NCBI GenBank assembly: GCA_905250115.1
Contig: CAJNOI010000005.1
Coordinates: 992,001-1,056,000, forward strand
Direction of reading: 5' to 3'
Length of the DNA stretch: 64,000 nucleotides
Source of the DNA: Adineta steineri
Taxonomy: Eukaryota; Rotifera; Eurotatoria; Adinetida; Adinetidae
The notes beneath the pieces are model-generated. The model searched no databases, was not told where the DNA came from, and saw only the letters and a program-made list of their open reading frames with translations. Positions 51,073 through 62,594 of this stretch are shown here, one piece after another. Each line of letters opens with the position of its first letter. The stretch's first letter is position 1. The position numbers and the translations under genes were made by a program.

Positions 51073-53315
51073 ATGGCAAACGAATATGTTCTAGTTGGTA
51101 CATTAAAAATTGTTAAAATTCTTCTTAATTTTGTTAATCAAGAAGTATTACCAGATTTAAATATTAATGAAGATGCATTCTGGTCTGGAGCTGAATCAAT
51201 AATTACCGAATTATCACCTGAAAATCGTAGACTTTTAAATATACGAGATTGTTTACAAGCTCAAATTGATGAATGGCATCGAACTCATCCAGGCAAATAT
51301 AGAGATATTACTGAATATAAACAATTTTTATATGATATTGGTTATTTATCACCACGTTATAATGATGAAAATATTCAAATCAATACCAACAATGTCGATG
51401 ATGAAATAGCTATTCAAGCTGCACCACAACTTGTTGTACCATTAATGAATGCTCGATTTACATTAAATGCTGCCAATGCACGATGGGGTTCATTATATGA
51501 TGCTTTATATGGTACTGATGTTATTTCAGAAGATGATGGCTGTGAACGCACCAATAAATATAATAAAAAACGTGGTGAAAAAGTAATTGCTTTTACACAG
51601 AAATTTCTAGATCAATCTATACCATTGATGAATAACGCATCACATGCTGATGTTATCAAATATGATATTGAAAATGGAGAACTGAAAGTAAGAAATTAAT
51701 ATTCTAAAATATTGCTAATTCGATCATTTATTTTATATAGATCACTTTACGAGATAAAAATACGACTCAACTTCAATATCCTAATCAATTTATTGGTTAT
51801 CAAGGTGAAGCCGATAGACTTAATTCTATTCTTTTTGTTCATCATGGTCTTCATATTGAAATTCAAATAGATCTACCTGGTATTAAAGATATTCTAATTG
51901 AATCAGCTCTAACTACTATTATTGATTGTGAAGATTCAGTTGCAGCAGTTGATGCTTATGATAAAGTACAAGTATATCGTAATTGGCTTGGTTTAATGAA
52001 AGGTAATTTAGAAGCTCAATTTGTTAAAGGTAAAGAAACAATTATTCGAAAATTAAATCCAGATCGAATTTATACATCAAAAACGGGAAATGAATTACGA
52101 TTACCTGGTCGATCTCTTCTATTTATTCGTCATGTTGGTCATTTATTATATACTGATGCTATTTTAAATAATGATAATCAAGAAATTCCTGAAGGAATTC
52201 TTGATGCTCTCATTACAACTTTAATTGCATTACATGATATTAATGATAAACGAAAAGAAAGAATTCAAAATAGTCGTAAAGATTCAATTTATATTGTTAA
52301 ACCAAAACAACATGGTCCAGAAGAAGTTGCTTTTACTTCAAATTTATTTTGTCGTATTGAAGATCTTTTAAAATTACCTCGCTATACACTTAAAATAGGT
52401 ATTATGGATGAAGAACGTCGTACAACAGTCAATCTTAGTGCATGTATTCGTGAAGTTAAAGATCGTCTTGTATTTATTAATACAGGATTTCTTGATCGAA
52501 CCGGTGATGAAATTCATACATCAATGGAAGCTGGTCCTTTCGTACCTAAGAGTCAAATGAAAGAAAGTAAATGGTTAAATGCATATGAAAAGAATAATGT
52601 TGAAATTGGATTAAAATGTGGTTTATCCGGGAAAGCACAGATTGGTAAAGGAATGTGGGCAATGCCAGATATGATGGCATCAATGCTTCAACAGAAAATT
52701 AAACATCTTCAAGCTGGAGCAACTTGTTCATGGGTACCATCACCAACGGCTGCTACTCTTCATGCATTACATTATCATCAAATTGATGTTTCTAATCGTC
52801 ATACTGAATTAAATTCTTTATCTTTATTATCAAACGATTATTTAGATGATTTATTAACTATTCCAATTCTTAATACGACTCTAACAAATGAAGAAATTCA
52901 ACATGAATTAGATAATAATATACAAAGTATACTTGGTTATGTTGTTCGTTGGATTGATCAAGGTATAGGTTGTTCAAAAGTACCTGATATTGATGATATT
53001 GGATTGATGGAAGATCGTGCAACATTAAGAATATCAAGTCAACTTATGGCAAATTGGTTACGACATGGAATTATTACAAAACAACAAGTTATAGAAACAC
53101 TTCAACGAATGGCTAAAATAGTAGATCGACAAAATGCAAACGATACTGAATATCAACCAATGGCATCGAATTTTGATCAGAATATAGCTTTTCAAGCTGC
53201 ACTAGAACTTATATTAGATGGACATAAACAACCAAATGGATATACTGAACCTATTTTACATCGTCGACGATGTGAAGTAAAGTCTCTACAACAACAAAAT
53301 ATTATTTCCCATTGA
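51073..53315 (+). CDS. glcB: malate synthase G type, bacterial-like
   Basis: It condenses glyoxylate with acetyl-CoA to give malate. Two exons (51073-51687 and 51741-53315) with a 53-bp intron code 729 residues, the length of bacterial malate synthase G rather than the shorter A form of plants and fungi. G-type signatures run in order: [55 protein letters not shown] (Arg of the active site); [16 protein letters not shown] (metal-binding Glu); [20 protein letters not shown] (metal-binding Asp); [39 protein letters not shown]; and [18 protein letters not shown], which holds the catalytic Asp. All expected active-site residues are present, so it should be functional. No C-terminal SKL-type peroxisomal signal is seen (it ends NIISH). 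Codon use is AT-rich like its neighbours. A G-type enzyme in an animal suggests horizontal acquisition with later intron gain. Confidence 0.95.
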
Positions 53316-53440
53316 ATTTCGCACTCGAGATTTTATTTTTTTGAAAATATATTTTGAAGTTTCTCTTCGAATTAATTTATTTAATTTATTTTTTTTTTGA
53401 AAAAAAGAAAACGTTTTTTGAAATATGTTTTATCTTGAAA

Positions 53441-53977
53441 TTATGATTGATAATCGAGAATCATTTGTTCATGTTCTTCAAAAAAATGTTCATCACAATT
53501 ATTACCTGAACCTTCACGATCTACAACAAGAAATTCATCATCTTCATCACCAATAGCTAATACTGGATGATGCCAAGTTCCACGACTATAATTTATTCCT
53601 TGTTTACCATTTGTTATAAATGCACGTATAAGATCAAGTTGTGGTTTATCATTATTGATAGAACTATCAGTCGGTGGAGCAACTACAACAAGAGATGTTC
53701 GACCAAGTAATGGTACAAAAGCTTGACTACCAAGTGGATGTCGTTCCAACATACTAATAGTAAATGGCAGTTTTGTTGTCTGAGCTCGAAAGATACTTAT
53801 AATGGCACGATCACCATCAGCTGGATATGCAGTTTCTACTTGAGCAAGAGCATGATAACGACGAGTTGAACCATTGTTAATTACTCTAAACGGACGTTGA
53901 TCTGTTTCAATTACGTCACCAAATGAAGCAAAGGCTTCTTTAGTTAATGGTTCGACTTTTAATTTTTGTAACGTCAT
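53441..53977 (-). CDS. allA: ureidoglycolate lyase, bacterial-like
   Basis: It splits ureidoglycolate into glyoxylate and urea at the end of the allantoin/purine degradation pathway. It is intronless, 178 residues, with the ATG at 53975-53977. The family motifs are complete: LTKEAFASFGDVIET; FRVINNGSTRRYHALAQVE; ISIFRAQ; MLERHPLGSQAFVPL; LIRAFITNGKQGINYSRGTWHHPVLA; and FLVVDREGSGNNCDEHF. This is close to Escherichia coli AllA over its whole length. It has no signal or targeting sequence, so it is probably cytosolic. It lies tail-to-tail with malate synthase, whose substrate glyoxylate is its product. The strong bacterial look and absence of introns suggest horizontal transfer. Confidence 0.94.
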   Translation of the reverse strand: MTLQKLKVEPLTKEAFASFGDVIETDQRPFRVINNGSTRRYHALAQVETAYPADGDRAIISIFRAQTTKLPFTISMLERHPLGSQAFVPLLGRTSLVVVAPPTDSSINNDKPQLDLIRAFITNGKQGINYSRGTWHHPVLAIGDEDDEFLVVDREGSGNNCDEHFFEEHEQMILDYQS

Positions 53978-54438
53978 ACTGAAGATTTTTTTTATGAAAA
54001 AGTACTAAATAATTGAAGTATACGAAATACAATGATAACAGATAACAAATAGAAGTGTTTGCCCTTTAATCTCTTGGACAAAACGAGAGAAAAATTGTTA
54101 CTCAACTTGTTCTTTATTTACATTATCATTTCGAGTGACTAGTTTAAAAGTATATCTTTATCAATCATGAATATCAAATGAAAATAGAAATAATTGATGC
54201 AACATATTTATTGCATATTTAAATTTATATGTATGTATATCTCCACTGAATTCAACTCAATCTGTATATAGATACACGTGTTGTTTAGTTAAAAGATGCC
54301 GCTGTCTATCGATGCATTGAACATTATTAATTTATTATTATCTAGATTATTAGATTATTTCATAATTTTAAATGCAAAAAAGTGATAAAATTAGTAGATT
54401 TTGTCTTGTTAATTTTGTAATTTAAATGAGGTCATTTT
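53978..54438. other. intergenic stretch upstream of ureidoglycolate lyase gene
   Basis: It contains the lyase promoter side and the 3' flank of the ART-TPR gene. It is AT-rich. No element was recognised. Confidence 0.4.
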
Positions 54439-56960
54439 TCAGAGCCATGAAGCTTCTTCAGTTGCCGATCCTATGAACATTGTACTTTGTAATTTATTTA
54501 GAGCTTTCGTGTATTGTAAAAGAGATACATTACTCGATTTATGATAATTACTTCCAACATCGATTGCACGCTTATAATATGCAATAGCTAAATCGTTTTT
54601 TCGGGAAATTTCATACCATTGTCCAATGTTGAAATAAATGGAAGGCACTCTTATAGAATTTATTGCATTAGTTCGTTTATAAAAATCAATTGCTAGTTTG
54701 TAATATTCCATACCTTGACTCATGTTGTTCGTCAGGGTAAAGATTTTACCTTTATTATTCAATGATGCACCATGTAGATCATCATTAGCTGGTACATACC
54801 GTAAGGTAGTATTTGTTGCTGTATTGAAACAATCGAGTGCTTCATCAAACCGAGCAAGACGTATATAAATAGCACCACAATCATTATAAAGAACAGACAT
54901 TAAACTGTAGTTTATGGATGAAGACAATTCGCCTGACGATATTATATCAAACGCTTGATGATTGAGTTCTAACGATTTCAGATAGCTTTTCTTAGACATT
55001 TCTTTCTGATCTTGTGTAGCTTCATAATCACCTTTTCGTAAATAAAGTGAAGCTGCACTATAATATGCAGCAGCAATTGATGAATGCCCGTTAGGTAAGT
55101 ATTTACGTGTGATACAAAGTACTTCATTTGAGTGTAGTACTGCTTCTTCAAAGTCATGTCGATCTGAATGGATCTCGGCAAGAACTTGATACGTTGCTGC
55201 TATTAGTGGATGTGATAATGGTAAATATTTTAATCGAATACCAAGAACAAATTGTTCTCTTTCCAAATTCAAATCAGAATCAGCATATGGTTGAGCAGTC
55301 ACTAGATTATTTATAATTGTAGCCATCAATAGCCAATTAATCTGTTTGTCATCTGGCACAGTTCTACACATTTCCAAGGCTTTTTCATAGTAATCAACTA
55401 TCACATGAGTCGGAGATGCAAGTAGACGATGAACTCTACCTATATTATTATATATAGTAGCTAACGAATCGAAATCAGTTGTATCATATTGTAGTTGAAG
55501 TGTAAGTGCATTTTCGTATGATTGTAATGCTAACTCAGGCTCATTTATATAGGCTTGTCCCATGATGTTATAGCAACGAATAGTAAGTTTGTAGTCATCG
55601 GAAACTTCTTTTAAAAGTGTTTGACAAAAAGATATTGTTCGATTATAGTCATCCATAAGTAAGAGAAGATAAGCAAGATCAGCTATAGTCGTCGTTTGAA
55701 TCGGATCTATTCTTAAATGTGCACTTAATTTTACCATTTCTTCTGTTTCTGACGTACTCTCTATAAATACCATATTGACTATCCATATCTGATCTCTATA
55801 ATCGAGATAAACTCATTATATGTATCAAACTGATTGAAAGAAAAAAAAACTCACAATTGTTCATCAATACTTTCAATACGAAACATTGATGACAATGAAA
55901 ACAGCACTTCTTGCTCATCTTCGAAACGGCTAAATTCTGAAATCGAAGCAAATGGATGTTGATGTGTTTCTGAATTCTCGTTAATATTAATTTTAATTTT
56001 AAAAAGTACAGATTCCATAGTCGGATGTATTCTCTTATCACCTGCATATATTAAAGCCACTTGTCGATCAAGACTTGTTGATAGAAATGAATTGATTGAG
56101 ATTAATTCGCCAATATTAGCTTTTAATTTATTAAAATCATCCGAAGTCATTTGTTGTCCACGATATACTAAAAGTTCGCTAAGATCATAAGAACAAATAC
56201 GTTCTACATATGGTTTGTGTAATGATTCAAGTTGATGATGTAAATCAGTAATGAAAAATCGACATGCAAAAAGAAGATCAATATTTTCTGTACGAATTGC
56301 TTTATTCAATAATCGATAGACAAATGAATCACTCGAATACCATTTTAATGCTTCTGATGGTTTATATGTTGTATCAAAATTATTTATACGTTGTAATTCA
56401 AGATCATTATCAGTATAGTATACTCGAGCGAAATGAAGAAGATCTTGTTTAGCTTTATTAGATGATGGCATATTAATTAAAGCAGTAATAAATAATCGAA
56501 ACCAAAAAAATGCACCCGTATCTTTAGTTAAATCACGTAAACTTTTTTCTGGCAGAAAAGAAGTTGACATTGAATGAGTTGCATAGAAATAATTCACATC
56601 TTTCGATAGTTGACTATATAAGAACTCTTGATTATTAAATATTCCACTTGATTTTAATGAAGAATATCTTTCTGGATATTGACAAAAAATATAAATATGT
56701 AAAACTTGTGGAAGATTTTGAATAAGTGGAATAAATTCAAAACTTAGTTCACCAGATACAATAATAAAAATCCATTCATTTGGTATTGATTGAATATATT
56801 CAAGGCAAACGTGTCGATCAGTGAATATTTTAAGAAAATTAATAATACAACGTAAACGTGTTTTTGTATTCAAATCTTGTGAATGTTTATCAAGCCATAT
56901 AATAGTAAGATCCTCTAAATTTACTTTGTCTTTTTCTATTGAGAATAATTTATCAGCCAT
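54439..56960 (-). CDS. mono-ADP-ribosyltransferase fused to TPR repeats
   Basis: Two exons (55855-56960 and 54439-55795) join in frame to 820 residues. The first ATG in the frame is at 56958-56960 (MADKLFSIEK). An N-terminal region of about 180 residues is unassigned. The ART domain follows, with the R-S-E layout of arginine-type transferases: the Arg in LLVYRGQQ near residue 267, the STS in SFLSTSLDRQ near 293, and an E-x-E in FEDEQEVLF near 350. The second exon codes about ten TPR units resembling kinesin light chain repeats (ALQSYENALTLQLQ, DYYEKALEMCR, EALDCFNTATNT, LAIAYYKRAIDVG). ART-TPR fusions are strongly expanded in bdelloid rotifers. The enzyme would transfer ADP-ribose from NAD to a protein chosen through the TPR part. 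Substrate and role are unknown. No signal peptide is seen, so it is probably intracellular. Confidence 0.85.
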
Positions 56961-58159
56961 GAAATTAATCTGAAATATAGCATATATGGAAAAAAACAGA
57001 TTTGAATTATATATCGACAAAATTATGTTGAAGTATAATCATTGAAAAATACTAGCTTGATTCATTCGTGGTTTATATACAGTAGAATAACGTACGGTCA
57101 TTAAATCTATTCGATAATCAATCAATCTTGGTATGTATCATCTATAGACAACGCAGATAAAGTAGCGTCTTTACTAAGATAGTTAAGCCAAGCAATAGTA
57201 GTCAGGAGATAATTTCTGTCATTGCTTCAGATAGCAAATCATCACGAAAAATATGTATGTTTAAGGTAATGAATCAAATAGAAAATGTTTTTCGATCACT
57301 ATTTAGTCTGTATTACTAAATATGCATGATTCTTCTCAAGCAAACCTATAATTTATTATATTACTATTGATTCATCATTAACTACCTGAATATCATTGCA
57401 ATTAAAATAACATGATTTTTAACAGATGAAACACAAAATATGCCATATTTTATACAATGCATTTTTGAAGACTCTTAGAGCAATACAATTATAAGAAAAT
57501 ATGTGAAAATACGAATGTTAGTAAATAATATTATAATTGATTGACTCGACGACTTCCGTCAATGACAAGAGAAGAAAGATGAAAAAATATGATTATTTTC
57601 ATATGATGATTATGTACCCATGATATTTTTTTTTTGATTCTGATTCATTACAAATAAATATATTTCTTGTAGCTATGAAAAAAACACGTTTTCAAACTTC
57701 CCATGTGAAGGTGAAAATATGCAAAAATTCAAATATTTTCGTATGTTCTTTTAGAACAAATAGAAATCATGTCTAATTTTATCAAATAGTATATCATTGT
57801 TTATATTAATATTTGTTATGCAAGGAAGTAGATAGAAAATGAATGAATAGCATATTATCTATGATATTTTTTCAGTTATTAATATTCTGGTGTATTCGAG
57901 ATATAATAGATAAACTTTAAATATTGTAGCAACAAAAATGCGTCATTGTTTTTTGTGTCCTTTGTTGCCCGTGAAGATGAATCAGTTTTATCTATGCTTG
58001 TGCTTTAATTTCAAATTGCTATCAAATAAACTGCGCACCATATGAGTGATATTAAGTCAACAAATATCTCTTTTTCACTATTTCTTATCATACAGCATAT
58101 ATAAAAGACGTGCACATCTACATTTTCTTTGCTTAAAATTTTTTGTTAATATCTTCAAA
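56961..58159. other. 1.2-kb divergent intergenic region
   Basis: It lies between the ART-TPR gene (-) and a tetraspanin (+), so it should hold both promoters. It is AT-rich. No reading frame, RNA gene or repeat array was recognised. Confidence 0.45.
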
Positions 58160-58954
58160 ATGGGCAGAGAATTATCATGTGGTGTCGAGTTCATGCGAGG
58201 AGTATTATTATTTTTCAATGTTTTATTTGTCATTGTTGGCCTCGCTCTAATTGGTCTTGGTATTTACATTAAAGTTGATGACAATTTTGCATCAATTCTC
58301 GAACAATTAGCCAACGGTCAGAAGACTTTCGAGGGTCAATCTCTTGGATTTTTAGCTTTCGTTATGATCGGAGGTGGTGTTTTTACTCTTCTTATTGCAT
58401 TGTTTGGCTGTATGGGTAAGTTTCACATTCTATGATATATTGAAATTCTATTATTTTCTTTAACTATACTAACAGGAGCCTTATGGAATAACCGTTGCTT
58501 ATTATATATGTATGCCTTAATTCTTGCCTTGCTGATGATTTTGGAATTAGTTGGTTTCATTATGGCATTTGTAAACAAAGGCAATCTTGAGAAAGATTAT
58601 AAACAGTCCTTGTCCAATGTTTTGCAGGCTGCTTTAAAAAATAATACGGTATCAGTGTTGACGTCTTTTCATAAATTAGAAGACATTTTGAAATGTTGTG
58701 GTGCCTATAATAAATCCGATTATAACAACTATCCTGAAATTCCATTGTCCCAGCGATGCATGGATCATGAAGATTCTCAAGGTTGTTCTGATGCTATTAT
58801 TGGACTTCTAAAGAAGTATTTAGGAATCATCGCAGGGTCGTTGGGTGGGGTGTTACTATTGGAATTGCTCGGTTTAATTGGCGCTATTGTCTTGGCGAAA
58901 GCACTCAAAAATAAACCTGATAATATAGTAGTTCGAGGACCCCGAAGAAGATAA
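58160..58954 (+). CDS. tetraspanin
   Basis: Two exons (58160-58415 and 58476-58954) with a 60-bp intron code 244 residues, starting MGRELSCGVEFMRG. It has four membrane segments: VLLFFNVLFVIVGLALIGLG; LGFLAFVMIGGGVFTLLIAL; YALILALLMILELVGFIMAF; and LGIIAGSLGGVLLLELLGLI. The large loop contains the CCG motif (DILKCCGAYNKSDY) and two further cysteines (QRCMDHEDSQGCSDAI), the minimal four-cysteine pattern. A basic tail (RGPRRR) ends the protein. The intron lies after TM2 at the same place in the fold as in the tetraspanin at 48084-49007 and the CCGAxNKSDY wording is shared, but the rest differs, so the two are related only at family level. Confidence 0.92.
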
Positions 58955-59312
58955 ATAATATCGAAATTTTTATTATTAAATTGTTATAATCAGTAAAACA
59001 AACTTTGAATGAACAAGATCAATAAATAAATTAAACAATATATTTTTTGATTTTCTTTTTGTTTTTGATTTTACTCTTCAAATTGTTAAATATAGTCAAC
59101 AGAAAAAAAAAGGTAAAGTCGATAGAAAAAACAAAGGAACGTGTTATCACTGGAACTGTTAAGCGAAATAAAAAAGAAATCACGAAAAAAACATGCCTAA
59201 TAAAAGATAGAATGAATCTATTTTGATTTATGTGTCAAATGAGATTAACAAAAAAAAAAAGGACGGCTATCATTATTAATTCATTGTACACAGATATATT
59301 TTGAGAATGATC
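58955..59312. other. convergent intergenic stretch
   Basis: It is the 3' flanks of the tetraspanin (+) and the HIT/GalT-like gene (-). An AATAAATAAA stretch near 59025 is a plausible poly(A) signal. Nothing else was recognised. Confidence 0.4.
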
Positions 59313-60706
59313 TTATTTTTGACGTTTGAGTATACCTTGCTTCAATTGTCTATATAAAACATAACGATCTTTACCAATAACAGAACTCTAAAAGAAGAGA
59401 AAGATAAGAAGAAGAAAAAATAATTAATCACATATACCGTATACAAATCAAGTCCATTCATATCTGACCGTAAATTTGTAATAGGATTTCGAAAAACAAG
59501 ACGACAGACAACTGGCATTTCATGGCCATTAGAAGAGGTTTCGTTCTAGAACAAAAAACAGAAGTTGAAGAATTTTCTATGAATAATAAATCGTATTCAA
59601 ATATTCAAGTCTTTTAAATATCATATTTAATCCGGACCATACTTTTATGTTCAAGTATTTTTGTTTCTGATATATAGAATAGTGAACATATACATATATG
59701 AAAAGAAATACTAGTACATGAATAGTTATATGAAAAACTACCTCTATGACCTTCTATGATGTCGTTTCTCTTATCATCTATAGATGATTCATCGAACCAT
59801 CGTGCTCTATGGACTTTAACTCAGAGAATTAATTTATCCAACTGCTTTTAGTTTTTAAAATAACATCATACATCAGCTAGAGAAATTTAAATGTTTTACA
59901 ATATAATAAACAACAGGTAACAGTGCTACTAGTATGATTGAATCTAACTCTTACCATCGGTGGTAAATACATTCCAAAGCTAAAACTGTATTCTTTAAGA
60001 TCATCAACAAAACCTAGAAAAATAAATATTTCAAATTATATACATTGGAAATATACTTCGACATTTACTTCGAAAAATTAGATGTAATGCTTTATAAAAA
60101 TCTTTGTCAAGTTTTTCACCAAGAACCATAACTTCAAGATCTTTAACTGGTGTCTAACAAAAAAAAACAGATTAATATAATTCTATTTCTTTTTTAAATT
60201 AAAAAACGAACAAGATGAAGAATGATATGAGCATCTCCAATTGGTATTGTTAAATCTAATGCATGATGAATATGAAGATAATCATTGAAATAATTTCTTC
60301 CTTGATTAATTTGTGCATAATGTCGAGCACCTTGTCGAGTTCGTTCAATATTTCCATAGTAAATATCCATACCTAGACTAACTTGAAGATGTGTATGTAC
60401 TTGTGATGCACCACTTTTAGGCATTGCATCCCAAATCATTTCTGGACATGTATACATGGATTCAATTGAATAAACTTTTTGAAACCATGTTTGTGCTAAT
60501 TCAAACATATCACCAATTTCATCTTCTGTTAAATGTAATGTATCATGATTACGCGAAACAATTAATGTATGCCAACGATCATATTTAAATGTATTTGCTG
60601 CTGTATATGAAAGACTACGTTCAAGACGTCCAAATGAATCTTCTGCTGTAGAACTAAGATAATTGTTTCCACAAAAATCACAGTTTTTTTTACTTTCTTC
60701 CATCAT
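59313..60706 (-). CDS. HIT/GalT-superfamily nucleotidyltransferase-like protein
   Basis: About five exons. The first visible coding exon starts MMEESKKNCDFCGNN. The zinc-type CxxC (CDFC) at the N-terminus and the nucleotide-binding histidine motif in SGASQVHTHLQVSL (H-x-H-x-Q) are those of the GalT branch of the HIT superfamily, which transfers or cleaves nucleotide-sugar phosphates. Downstream exons give LEVMVLGEKLDKDFYKAL, FVDDLKEYSFSMYLPPM, CRLVFRNPITNLRSDMNGLD and a final SSVIGKDRYVLYRQLKQGILKRQK. At roughly 290 residues it is shorter than galactose-1-phosphate uridylyltransferase. The upstream exon may be longer, because a splice acceptor precedes the ATG by about ten bases. One intron (about 59547-59954) is unusually long. 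The substrate is not assigned. Confidence 0.65.
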
Positions 60707-60951
60707 TTGTAATGTGCTATAAAATAAAAAAATGATTATTATACGAAGAATCGTTTATGTTAGGTAAGAAGTAGATAAATAGAATAATGCAGAAATTCAG
60801 TCATATAGATAAATGTCAGCATGCAGTATGATTTTCAGCATATTATTTTTTTAAAGTCGAACATTATTTTCTACTTTTAGAAAGTAATTGATCACCGCCA
60901 CATAAATGAGATATGTATATGACATGATTGAAAATACTCATAATAATCGTA

Positions 60952-61586
60952 CTAGTTATCAGCAGATTGTTCATTTTTCGATTGTGGACGTTGACTACGC
61001 ATGTAATTGTATAACATTTCTTCATGTGTATGTCGATTGTAGACTTTAATAATACGCTTTAAAAAGATAAACAAGTATATGAATTATTTTTTATATTTTA
61101 AATAAAAGAATATTCATTACTTGTTTCTTTATTTGTCCAATAAGTGTTTCATCATTATGTAACCATTTATTTATTTTCTTTAAATAAATTGGTGATATTT
61201 GTAATGCACCATAAATTTCCTCGAGACGAAATAATGCATCAAATTTCTTGACAAATTCTCTATTAAAAAAAAATATTTTTCTTATAGAAATAAAATTAAT
61301 TTTACTGGCAAATTTCATTTGTTGATAAACGAGCATTATTTAAATATTTTACAAGATTTTCTATTGCAAGTTTATCTGACTCTTTGATTTGAAAGCAATG
61401 TTTTCGATACCACATCTAAATCGATTAGATTTATTTTCGAAAAATTTTCTTAAGAAAAATAATCATTACTGATGAATGTTTATCTGGTAAAATTTTAAAT
61501 TTATCATTCGTTGTTACTGTTGTTATATATTGTATTGGTATTGATGATTGATTAATTGCATAATGATGTTGATAAAAAAGAATAAT
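60952..61586 (-). CDS. C-terminal fragment of an unidentified gene, 5' end in gap
   Basis: Four exons keep frame: 61467-61586 (open into the gap), 61306-61415, about 61121-61262, and 60952-61060, ending ...KNEQSADN. The protein part is helical and basic, with phrases such as LRLEEIYGALQISPIYLKKI and RIIKVYNRHTHEEMLYNYM. I could not recognise a family. The first exons and start codon lie in the run of N or are lost there. The gene is distinct from the HIT/GalT-like gene because it has its own stop codon at 60952-60954. Confidence 0.55.
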
Positions 61587-61686
61587 NNNNNNNNNNNNNN
61601 NNNNNNNNNNNNNNNNNNNNNNNNNNNNNNNNNNNNNNNNNNNNNNNNNNNNNNNNNNNNNNNNNNNNNNNNNNNNNNNNNNNNNN
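61587..61686. other. assembly gap (100 N)
   Basis: Exactly 100 N, a placeholder gap. It hides the 5' end of the minus-strand fragment and probably the promoter of the eS10 gene. Confidence 0.98.
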
Positions 61687-61739
61687 CTTATTTATATTTT
61701 TTAGATCTATCTTAGGATTTCAATAAAAACAACTCGAAA

Positions 61740-62402
61740 ATGTTGATGCCAAAGAAACATCGTACTCTTATCTATGAGTATTTAATGAAAGAAGGTGTTG
61801 TTGTTGCTGAAAAAGATTTTGGTCTTGATAAACATCCAGCTATTCCAGTACCAAATATTCATGTTATTAAAGCATTACAAGTTTGTTTAATATTGAAAAA
61901 CAAAAAATATCAAATTAATTCTATTATTATATTTAGTCGCTTAAATCACGTAATTTGGTCAAAGAACAATTTGCATGGCGTCATTATTATTGGTATTTAA
62001 ATAATGAAGGTACCAATTTCTTACGTGAATATCTTAATTTACCACCTGAAATTGTCCCAGCAACACTTAAACGACCAACACGTCCTGAAGGAGCTAAAAC
62101 AGCTAAACGAGGTAAGATTAATACATATTAAAAAAAATTGAATTTTTTTATATATTTCAAAAATCTATTAGTTGACACTGCTCGTCCATCATCACCATCT
62201 GCTGATCAAAGCCGACAAGAATATCGTCGAAGTGGCTATGATAAACAAGGTGAAGTTGGTGCTGGATCAGCTCAACCACAATTTGTAAGTTTAATTATAA
62301 ATAATTTTGATAAAAGAAACCACAAGTTTATTTATTTAGCGTGGTGGTTACGGCCGTGGTCGTCAATTGGATAATAATCGTGGTGGTGCCGAACAACAAT
62401 AA
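61740..62402 (+). CDS. RPS10: 40S ribosomal protein eS10
   Basis: Four exons (61740-61880, 61937-62111, 62172-62284, 62340-62402). The protein starts [20 protein letters not shown] and continues [70 protein letters not shown], the standard eS10 fold, then a Ser/Arg and Gly-rich tail ([16 protein letters not shown]), as in animal eS10. It is a component of the small-subunit head. It lies just after an assembly gap and about 190 bp upstream of the eL32 gene on the same strand. Confidence 0.96.
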
Positions 62403-62594
62403 ACAAAAAGAAATAAATAGAAAAAAATATTTGTTATCTTCATTAAATTGTTTTTCATAACAAGAAAATATTCTACGGCTTAAAATAAAAACAGATATTG
62501 CCGAAATTCTATCTTATTTCTTTTATACAAAATATCGTTAATAACAGTATGAATTACCATTAAACTGTTTTAGATCATCATCAGAACATAAACG

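Noticed and set aside
51073..53977. Bacterial contamination as the source of malate synthase G and AllA
   Set aside because: The malate synthase has a short GT-AG intron, base composition matches the neighbours, and both genes are flanked on the same contig by spliced animal genes with no gap between 29000 and 61586.
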